Positions 1 to 4,494 of a stretch of DNA of 5,660 bases are shown piece by piece. This stretch comes from an uncultured Eubacteriales bacterium (GTDB lineage: Bacteria > Bacillota > Clostridia > Oscillospirales > Acutalibacteraceae): NCBI GenBank assembly GCA_934643185.1, contig CAKUBN010000088.1, positions 1 to 5,660 of the forward strand, written 5' to 3'. How positions within the stretch are numbered: the stretch's first letter is position 1; each line of letters begins with the position of its first letter. The notes below the pieces were generated by a model, which saw nothing but the letters and a program-made list of their open reading frames with translations, did not search any database and was not told the origin of the DNA. A program made the translations under genes and the position numbers.

Positions 1-495
1 AAGGACCAGCAGCTCGACGAGCCCGTCACGAAAAAGGCAGTCATCATGAACATCGTCAAGTTCCTGCTCGGCGCGGTCGGCACAGTCGCCGGCGCACAGC
101 TCCTTGTCGATAACGGCTCCGCGCTTGCATCCATGTGCGGCATTTCGGACCGCGTCATCTCCGTCACCATCATCGCCATCGGCACATCTCTGCCGGAGCT
201 CGTCACCACGCTTACGGCCATCGCGAAAAAGCAGGGCTCGCTCTCCGCCGGCAACATCATCGGTGCCAATATCATCGATTTAACTTTGATCTTGCCCGTA
301 TGTGCCCTCATCTACGGCAATAAGCTCCCTGCGTCGCCCACCGTCGCCATGGTCGATATCCCGGCATGTCTCATCATCGGCATTCTGGCCGTCGTGCCCA
401 CGCTCATCACGAAGAAATTCTCCCGCTGGCAGGGCATTTTAATGCTCATCACCTACGCAGTCTACATCGTGCTCAGCGTCGTCGTCATGGCGTAA
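1..495 (+). CDS. Calcium/sodium antiporter (CaCA family), 3' part only
   Basis: This is the C-terminal 164 codons of an integral membrane cation exchanger of the Ca2+/cation antiporter family (YrbG-like), which swaps Ca2+ for Na+ or H+ across the cytoplasmic membrane. The reading frame is open from the first base, so the true start and the first alpha repeat lie outside the window; the internal ATG at 46 has no ribosome binding site and is not the start. The second alpha repeat is clear: GTSLPE at visible residues 61-66 (bases 181-198), followed by GNIIGANIIDL at about 84-94. These small and acidic residues form the ion pathway in this family. Hydrophobic segments lie at about residues 20-35, 50-60, 86-106, 114-135 and 143-163. 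The gene ends at TAA 493-495 and is followed by a terminator, so it is the last gene of its unit. The family is confident; the transported ion is inferred. Confidence 0.9.
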   Translation, partial: KDQQLDEPVTKKAVIMNIVKFLLGAVGTVAGAQLLVDNGSALASMCGISDRVISVTIIAIGTSLPELVTTLTAIAKKQGSLSAGNIIGANIIDLTLILPVCALIYGNKLPASPTVAMVDIPACLIIGILAVVPTLITKKFSRWQGILMLITYAVYIVLSVVVMA

Positions 496-514
496 CCGCT
501 GTAATAAAAGAAAC

Positions 515-550
515 AAAAGCTCTGTTTTCACGAAAAACGGGGCTTTTTTT
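515..550 (+). terminator. Rho-independent terminator after the antiporter gene
   Basis: A 14-bp stem pairs 515-528 with 534-547, including two G-U pairs, around the five-base loop CACGA (529-533). It runs into a T tract at 544-550. It starts 19 bases after the antiporter stop codon, so it should end that transcript and isolate it from the next gene. Confidence 0.88.
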
Positions 551-575
551 GTGTACTTTTCCCGTGCTTTCCCCT

Positions 576-605
576 TTGACTTTCCCCGTGCTCCCATGTT
601 AAAAT
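576..605 (+). promoter_or_regulatory. Sigma-A-type promoter for the 666-1262 gene
   Basis: The -35 box TTGACT (576-581) and the -10 box TAAAAT (600-605) each match consensus at 5 of 6 positions, with an 18-bp spacer; reading the -10 as TTAAAA (599-604) gives 17 bp. Transcription would start near 612, about 54 bases before the start codon. TGTAACA occurs twice just downstream (605-611 and 616-622), with an 11-bp period that places both copies on the same face of the helix. The second copy overlaps an inverted repeat, TAACA-AA-TGTTA (618-629), a possible operator. Confidence 0.65.
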
Positions 606-652
606 GTAACAGAAGTGTAACAAATGTTATTGCTTTGTAATTTTTAAGTGTC

Positions 653-658
653 AGGGGA
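653..658 (+). promoter_or_regulatory. Ribosome binding site that fixes the start at 666
   Basis: AGGGGA lies 7 bases before ATG 666. The in-frame GTG at 648 has only T-rich sequence upstream and would itself include this site, so ATG 666 is the better start. Confidence 0.7.
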
Positions 659-665
659 TACAGTC

Positions 666-1262
666 ATGCAGGCGGCAGAAATGCAGATGAAAACTGAAAA
701 CAGCGCAGAAGCAAGCGTCTTTCTCCGCACACTGCGTCATGCCGTGCCCGTATTGCTGGCATTGCTCATTGCCTTGCTCGCCGCAGCCCCCGTTTTGGCG
801 GATGAGACCGATACCCTCCTAACCGATACGGACACCGTCTCCGCGGAGCCCACTGCGTCCGCAGAACCCGCCGAAGATTACACCGCCGTCGCCGCGCAAT
901 TAGAAGCCGTCGCGCGCGCAGAGGGCAGGGATATGGCCGATAAAATGCTCAGCGCCGCCCTGCACAGCCTTACGGGTACCACACTGGATACCGACGATGC
1001 CGAAAGCGCCGTTTCCGCCGCCTCCGCGCCTGCAGAGCCGAAGGCCGTCGTCGTCAACGCTTCCGCGCAGTCGGGCACGAAGTGGTCCGCAAAGGGCATT
1101 CTGCCGTTTTTGGCCGTCGTGCTTTTGGCGCTTTTAGGCCTTTCGTTTGCCGTGCGCCCCATGCGCCGCCGCCGTGTGCATTCCGCCCGGGCTTATCGCC
1201 CCATGCGTGACCGCACGCTGACCGACACCGCGTTTCAAAGCCGCGCGCATTCCTCTTTATAA
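666..1262 (+). CDS. Secreted protein of unknown function with a C-terminal membrane anchor
   Basis: I do not recognise this 198-residue protein. It begins with a polar, charged stretch (1-25) and then a hydrophobic core (about 26-44) ending in PVLA before DE, which fits a signal peptide cut after Ala45. Residues 46-137 form an acidic, Ala/Thr/Ser/Glu/Pro-rich region of low complexity. A short amphipathic part near 66-100 contains the only ordered-looking sequence. A second hydrophobic helix (about 145-163) is followed by RPMRRRR (164-170) and a basic tail to the end. The predicted topology is therefore an outside acidic ectodomain, one membrane helix, and a basic cytoplasmic tail of about 35 residues. 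There is no LPXTG motif and no cysteine. The gene stands alone between its own promoter and terminator. The codon pattern resembles its neighbours, which argues for a real gene. No function can be assigned; a small envelope or adaptor protein is a guess. Confidence 0.75.
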   Translation: MQAAEMQMKTENSAEASVFLRTLRHAVPVLLALLIALLAAAPVLADETDTLLTDTDTVSAEPTASAEPAEDYTAVAAQLEAVARAEGRDMADKMLSAALHSLTGTTLDTDDAESAVSAASAPAEPKAVVVNASAQSGTKWSAKGILPFLAVVLLALLGLSFAVRPMRRRRVHSARAYRPMRDRTLTDTAFQSRAHSSL

Positions 1263-1307
1263 AGCATAAATTTCGATCATGCGGGAAAGAATACTTTTCC
1301 TCTCTTT

Positions 1308-1343
1308 AGGGCGTCGTTCCGTTTTGGGGCGGCGCTCTTTTTT
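1308..1343 (+). terminator. Rho-independent terminator after the unknown membrane-anchored gene
   Basis: A 13-bp stem pairs 1308-1320 with 1326-1338, with several G-U pairs, around the loop GTTTT (1321-1325). It runs into six T residues (1338-1343). It lies 46 bases after the stop codon at 1260-1262 and separates this unit from the pot operon. Confidence 0.78.
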
Positions 1344-1446
1344 CTTTAAAAACATCAAAGCGCCGTTTTGCCATTCTGAAAACGCCATTTTCAAAAATGT
1401 ACAAAAAATCACCGTAAAACTTTATTCACAATTTCTGTAAAACCAG
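1344..1446 (+). other. AT-rich gap upstream of the pot promoter, with short repeats
   Basis: No gene is visible here. Two imperfect copies of a 14-base unit lie head to tail: 1370-1383 and 1384-1397, both beginning GCCATT and ending in an A-rich tract. GTAAAAC occurs at 1414-1420 and 1437-1443, and GTAAACT at 1469-1475 overlaps the -10 box. The A/T tracts just upstream of the -35 box could act as an UP element, and the GTAAA repeats could be protein binding sites. Both roles are inferences from position only. Confidence 0.4.
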
Positions 1447-1475
1447 TTGACAAATCCCGACTTTTTCCGTAAACT
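1447..1475 (+). promoter_or_regulatory. Sigma-A-type promoter of the potABCD operon
   Basis: A perfect -35 box TTGACA (1447-1452), a 17-bp spacer and the -10 box TAAACT (1470-1475, 4 of 6) form a strong promoter preceded by AT-rich DNA. The start of transcription is expected near 1482. That leaves a leader of about 260 nt before potA, which is long for a simple operon and suggests control after initiation. Confidence 0.75.
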
Positions 1476-1514
1476 AAATTCATTGCGTTTGCATCTAAAA
1501 CCAAATAAAATCGG

Positions 1515-1583
1515 CTGTTCCGAACAGACCATTCAAAACATGGGCAACACACAAGCGTTGTGTTGCTTTTATCCTGTTCGGAA
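1515..1583 (+). promoter_or_regulatory. Competing stems in the pot leader (possible switch)
   Basis: CTGTT (1515-1519) can pair with AACAG (1523-1527) as a short hairpin with loop CCG. The same AACAG is also part of a 10-bp perfect stem with CTGTTCGGAA (1574-1583). The two structures exclude each other. The long stem encloses an 8-bp hairpin (1544-1551 with 1559-1566) followed by four T residues, which is too short a T run for a confident terminator. Confidence 0.45.
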
Positions 1584-1597
1584 AAGTGTTCCTGCCG

Positions 1598-1628
1598 CGG
1601 CCGGATCGCGGGCGAAAGCCTGCGGCCG
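1598..1628 (+). promoter_or_regulatory. GC-rich leader hairpin with GAAA tetraloop
   Basis: The inner stem pairs 1608-1613 with 1618-1623, with one G-U pair, and is closed by a GAAA (GNRA-type) tetraloop at 1614-1617. An outer stem pairs CGGCC (1598-1602) with GGCCG (1624-1628), leaving a five-base bulge (1603-1607) on the 5' side only. GNRA loops often make tertiary contacts in folded RNAs. A competing pairing of 1595-1599 with 1607-1611 is also possible. Confidence 0.45.
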
Positions 1629-1636
1629 TGAAAAAT

Positions 1637-1732
1637 CCTTTGCGGAAGCAGCATGCACCATGCAGCCGGGGTGTGTGATTCACTAAGACCACGCAACTTT
1701 CGGGGGACAGGGGTCCTACCAAACCGCAAAGG
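1637..1732 (+). promoter_or_regulatory. Leader stem that can sequester the potA ribosome binding site
   Basis: A 9-bp perfect stem pairs 1637-1645 with 1724-1732. Its 3' arm covers AAAGG of the potA ribosome binding site AAAGGGG (1728-1734). When formed it should block translation of potA and, through coupling, lower the rest of the operon. The enclosed 78 nt contain two further small hairpins. Confidence 0.5.
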
Positions 1733-1734
1733 GG
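1728..1734 (+). promoter_or_regulatory. potA ribosome binding site, decides start at 1744
   Basis: AAAGGGG lies 9 bases before ATG 1744. It directly abuts the in-frame ATG at 1735 with no spacing, so that upstream ATG is unlikely to be used. Confidence 0.65.
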
Positions 1735-1743
1735 ATGCTTTCC

Positions 1744-2874
1744 ATGTTAAAACCAATTATCACACTCAAAGACATTGCAGTATCGTTTGACGGCGAGCAG
1801 GTCTTAAAGAACTTCAACCTCACCATCGGTGACGGCGAGTTCGTAACGCTGCTCGGGCCCTCCGGCTGCGGCAAAACAACGGTTTTGCGCACCATCGGCG
1901 GCTTCGTCACACCGGATAGCGGCGATGTCTTTTTTGGTGATGAGAAGATCAACAACGTGCCGCCGCATAAGCGCACCGTCAATACGATCTTCCAGAAGTA
2001 CGCGCTTTTCCCGCACCTGAACGTCTATGAAAACATCGCGTTCGGCATGCGCCTCAAGGGCAAAAAAGAAGACGAAATTCAAAAGACCGTCACAGAAATG
2101 CTGCATATGGTGAACCTGAACGGCATGGCGCACCGCGGTGTCGGCCAGCTTTCCGGCGGCCAGCAGCAGCGCGTCGCCATTGCACGCGCCCTCGCAAACG
2201 AGCCGAAGGTGCTCCTCTTAGATGAACCGCTCTCCGCGCTCGATTTAAAGCTGCGCAAGGACATGCAGAACGAGCTCAAAAAAATCCAGCAGGCCATCGG
2301 CATCACGTTCATTTTCGTCACGCACGACCAGGAAGAGGCGCTCTCCATGAGCGACACCGTCGTCGTCATGGATAAGGGCGAGATCCAGCAGATCGGCTCG
2401 CCGATCGACATCTACAACGAGCCGAAAAACGCCTTCGTTGCAGACTTCATCGGCGAAAGCAATATCCTCGACGGCACCATGATCGAGGACTACCTCGTCG
2501 AGGTCGCCGGCCAGCGCTTCAAGTCGCTCGACAGCGGCTTCGGCAAAATGGCCCCGGTCGACGTCGTCATCCGCCCGGAGGATATCGACATCGTGCCCAC
2601 CGGCTCCGCCGCCGCACACATCAACGGCGTCGTCACCAGCGTCACCTTTAAGGGCGTGCACTACGAGATCATCGTCGATGTCGACGGCTTCAAGTGGATG
2701 ATCCAGACCACCGACAGCGCCAGCGTCGGCGATAAGATCGGCCTTGCGCTCACCCCGGACGACATTCACGTCATGGCGAAGTCCGTTTACTCCGGCACCA
2801 TGGGCGATTACAGCACGTTCAGTGACGAAATGGAGGAAGCGCTCCAGGAGGAGGGCAGCGAACATGAGGACTAA
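1744..2874 (+). CDS. potA: Spermidine/putrescine ABC transporter, ATP-binding protein PotA
   Basis: PotA is the cytoplasmic ATPase that powers polyamine import through PotB and PotC. From ATG 1744 the product has 376 residues, the usual PotA length. The nucleotide-binding domain is complete: Walker A GPSGCGKT (38-45), Q-loop Gln84, signature LSGGQQQ (136-142), Walker B VLLLDEP (156-162) with catalytic Glu161, D-loop SALD (164-167) and H-loop His194. The C-terminal part (about 240-365) is a TOBE-type regulatory domain with the typical IRPEDI motif near 276-281. No key residue is missing, so it should be active. The start is set by AAAGGGG at 1728-1734; ATG 1735 in the same frame is too close to that site. 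Translation may be gated by the leader stem 1637-1732. The end overlaps potB by 11 nt. The domain alone would also fit Fe3+ or other CUT1-like importers, but the potBCD neighbours make the assignment firm. Confidence 0.95.
   Translation: MLKPIITLKDIAVSFDGEQVLKNFNLTIGDGEFVTLLGPSGCGKTTVLRTIGGFVTPDSGDVFFGDEKINNVPPHKRTVNTIFQKYALFPHLNVYENIAFGMRLKGKKEDEIQKTVTEMLHMVNLNGMAHRGVGQLSGGQQQRVAIARALANEPKVLLLDEPLSALDLKLRKDMQNELKKIQQAIGITFIFVTHDQEEALSMSDTVVVMDKGEIQQIGSPIDIYNEPKNAFVADFIGESNILDGTMIEDYLVEVAGQRFKSLDSGFGKMAPVDVVIRPEDIDIVPTGSAAAHINGVVTSVTFKGVHYEIIVDVDGFKWMIQTTDSASVGDKIGLALTPDDIHVMAKSVYSGTMGDYSTFSDEMEEALQEEGSEHED
2846..2855 (+). promoter_or_regulatory. potB ribosome binding site inside the end of potA
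   Basis: AGGAGGAGGG ends 8 bases before ATG 2864 and is one of the strongest sites in the window. It fixes the potB start and rules out longer in-frame starts further upstream, which lie deep inside potA. Confidence 0.8.
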
Positions 2875-3682
2875 ACTCATCTCCGCCCCGTACACGATCT
2901 GGATGACGCTGTTCATCATCGTGCCCATGGGTCTTGTGGCATTCTTTGCCTTCACCGATAAAAGCGGCGCTTTTACGTTAGATAACATCGCGCGCGTCGG
3001 CCAGTATTCCAACGTCTTCCTGCGTTCCATCTGGCTCGGCGCACTCGCAACGTTTATTTCGCTTCTGCTCGGCTACCCGCTCGCGTATATCATCGCCAAA
3101 GCGGCGCCGAACCGCCAGAGCTTCCTCATTTTGCTCATCATGCTGCCCATGTGGATGAACTTCCTGCTGCGCACCTACGCATGGATGTCCCTCCTTGAGG
3201 ATAACGGCCTCATCAACAATATGCTCGCCGCCGTCGGTCTGCCGCGCATCCACATGATCAACACCGCGGGCGCAGTCGTCCTCGGCATGGTGTATAACTA
3301 CATCCCGTACATGATCCTGCCCATTTACTCTGTGCTCACCAAAATCGACAACAGCGTCATCGAAGCTGCGCAGGATCTCGGTGCAAACAACCGCAATGTC
3401 TTTCTTAAAGTTGTCCTGCCCATGAGCATGCCCGGTGTCATTTCCGGCGTTACCATGGTGTTCGTGCCCGCTGTTTCCACATTTATTATCTCTAAAATGC
3501 TCGGCGGCGGCGGAAACCTGCTCATCGGCGACCTCATCGATATGCAGTTCCTCGGCTCGGCGTATAACCCGAACCTCGGCTCTGCCATTTCACTTGTCCT
3601 CATGGTCATCATCCTCATCTGCATGGGCATCATGAACCAGTTCGACGACGGTGAAAATGTGGGAGGAGGTATGATTCTGTGA
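2864..3682 (+). CDS. potB: Spermidine/putrescine ABC transporter permease PotB
   Basis: PotB is one of the two different membrane subunits that form the polyamine channel. The product has 272 residues, close to the family norm. It opens with a short basic N-terminus and a first helix (about 9-30), then helices near 55-78, 86-109, 134-156, 192-211 and 239-258, which fits the six-helix BPD_transp_1 fold. The EAA loop that docks onto PotA is clear: EAAQDLGANNRNVFLKVVLP (167-186), followed by MSMPG. The start is ATG 2864, placed by AGGAGGAGGG at 2846-2855; this makes the gene overlap the last 11 nt of potA. The stop overlaps the potC start by 4 nt (GTGA). The C-terminal tail is short, about 14 polar residues. 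Assignment as PotB rather than PotC follows gene order and resemblance; substrate is inferred from the operon. Confidence 0.93.
   Translation: MRTKLISAPYTIWMTLFIIVPMGLVAFFAFTDKSGAFTLDNIARVGQYSNVFLRSIWLGALATFISLLLGYPLAYIIAKAAPNRQSFLILLIMLPMWMNFLLRTYAWMSLLEDNGLINNMLAAVGLPRIHMINTAGAVVLGMVYNYIPYMILPIYSVLTKIDNSVIEAAQDLGANNRNVFLKVVLPMSMPGVISGVTMVFVPAVSTFIISKMLGGGGNLLIGDLIDMQFLGSAYNPNLGSAISLVLMVIILICMGIMNQFDDGENVGGGMIL
3662..3670 (+). promoter_or_regulatory. potC ribosome binding site supporting a GTG start
   Basis: GGAGGAGGT lies 8 bases before GTG 3679. The nearby ATG at 3671 is in the potB frame and belongs to its last codons, so GTG 3679 is the potC start. Confidence 0.78.
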
Positions 3683-4494
3683 AAACGGCTTCCAAAGTCT
3701 ACACGGCGCTCATCTTCATCTTTCTTTACGCGCCCATCATCGTGCTCATCATCTTCTCGTTCAACGATACGGATACCGCAAGCCGCACCCAGTTTTCCGG
3801 CTTTACACTGCGCTGGTATCAGCGCCTGTTTGAGGACCGCTATATTCTGGAGGCGCTGCTCAATACATTGATCATCGCCGTCGTTTCTGCGTTTGCTTCC
3901 ACTGTACTCGGCACCATGGCGGCGGTCGGCATCAACCGCATGAAGCGTATGCCGAAAAAGGTCATGATGAACATCACCAATTTTCCCATGGTCAACCCGG
4001 AAATCGTCACCGGTGTTTCCATGATGCTTCTGTTCGTCGCGGCAGTCAGCCTGTTCGGCGGCAAAAGCCTCGGCATGGCGTCGCTCATTATCGCGCACAT
4101 CACGTTCTGCCTGCCGTATGTCATCTTGTCCGTTCTGCCGAAGCTGCGCCAGATGAACCCAAACCTCTTCGAGGCCGCGCAGGATCTCGGCTGCCCGCCG
4201 GTACGCGCGTTCTTTAAAGTCGTGCTGCCGGAGATCATGCCCGGCATCGTCACCGGCATGATCATGGCGTTCACGCTCTCCATCGATGATTTCGTCATCA
4301 GCTACTTTACAAGCGGCACCACGCAGACGCTGCCCATCTACATTTATTCCATGACGAGAAAGCGTATCTCCCCGGAGATCAACGCGCTTTCCACCGTGCT
4401 CTTTGTGTGCATCATGCTCTTGCTCATCATCATCAACGTCCGTCAGGGTCGTGAAGAGCGCCGTGCCAAAAAGGCAGAAAAGGAGCGTGCCTGA
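3679..4494 (+). CDS. potC: Spermidine/putrescine ABC transporter permease PotC
   Basis: PotC is the second channel subunit of the polyamine importer and pairs with PotB. The product has 271 residues starting from GTG 3679. Helices lie near 8-27, 60-84, 107-126, 132-153, 190-211 and 236-253. The EAA loop is at 165-189, EAAQDLGCPPVRAFFKVVLP followed by EIMPG, and contacts PotA. The motif SIDDFVISYF (201-210) is typical of PotC-type permeases. The C-terminal tail (254-271) is strongly charged, rich in Arg, Lys and Glu, and would be cytoplasmic. The gene overlaps potB by 4 nt and potD by 1 nt (TGATG), so all three are probably translationally coupled. No frameshift or missing element is seen. Confidence 0.94.
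   Translation: MKTASKVYTALIFIFLYAPIIVLIIFSFNDTDTASRTQFSGFTLRWYQRLFEDRYILEALLNTLIIAVVSAFASTVLGTMAAVGINRMKRMPKKVMMNITNFPMVNPEIVTGVSMMLLFVAAVSLFGGKSLGMASLIIAHITFCLPYVILSVLPKLRQMNPNLFEAAQDLGCPPVRAFFKVVLPEIMPGIVTGMIMAFTLSIDDFVISYFTSGTTQTLPIYIYSMTRKRISPEINALSTVLFVCIMLLLIIINVRQGREERRAKKAEKERA
4478..4485 (+). promoter_or_regulatory. potD ribosome binding site inside the end of potC
   Basis: AAAAGGAG lies 8 bases before ATG 4494 and supports the start that overlaps the potC stop codon by one base. Confidence 0.75.

Larger units (their letters stand above)
1482..1743 (+). ncRNA. Structured 5' leader of the pot operon, candidate cis-regulatory RNA
   Basis: The stretch between the predicted transcription start and potA has no good coding potential but an unusual density of complementary segments. 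(a) TTCCGAACAG (1518-1527) pairs perfectly with 1574-1583 and encloses a hairpin, 1544-1551 with 1559-1566, followed by TTTT. (b) A hairpin with a GAAA tetraloop spans 1598-1628. (c) CCTTTGCGG (1637-1645) pairs perfectly with CCGCAAAGG (1724-1732), which contains most of the potA ribosome binding site. Small hairpins inside (c) are 1651-1655 with 1659-1663, and 1705-1708 with 1713-1716. The layout is that of a regulatory RNA acting on translation. I did not recognise the conserved cores of the TPP, cobalamin, FMN, SAM-I, lysine, ykkC/guanidine, T-box, c-di-GMP-I or ZTP classes. Control by polyamines is inferred only from the genes downstream. Folding and covariation were not computed. Confidence 0.5.

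Noticed and set aside
648..665. GTG 648 as the start of the unknown membrane-anchored gene.
   Set aside because: No ribosome binding site upstream, while AGGGGA at 653-658 is placed correctly for ATG 666.
1544..1570. Intrinsic terminator in the leader (8-bp hairpin followed by TTTT).
   Set aside because: The T run has only four bases and is followed by ATCC, and the stem is AT/GC-mixed and short. It is kept as part of a possible switch but not called a terminator.
1540..1686. A 48-codon frame starting at ATG 1540 in the pot leader, Cys-containing, possibly a leader peptide.
   Set aside because: No ribosome binding site precedes the ATG, the composition looks like translated structured RNA, and the frame is explained by the complementary segments. 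It does not carry a run of Arg, Lys or ornithine-like codons expected of a classical attenuator peptide.
1735..1743. ATG 1735 as the potA start, adding three residues.
   Set aside because: The ribosome binding site AAAGGGG ends at 1734, leaving no spacing; ATG 1744 has a workable 9-base spacing.
1482..1743. A known riboswitch class (ykkC/guanidine, T-box, cobalamin, TPP, ZTP) in the pot leader.
   Set aside because: Short partial resemblances such as GTTCCG or GCCGCG are present, but the conserved core motifs of these classes are missing. A covariance-model search would be decisive.
2245..3030. A 261-codon open frame on the minus strand opposite potA.
   Set aside because: It mirrors the potA coding sequence, with Asp/Val/Ala-rich low complexity caused by repeated GTC/GAC codons; no ribosome binding site or domain.
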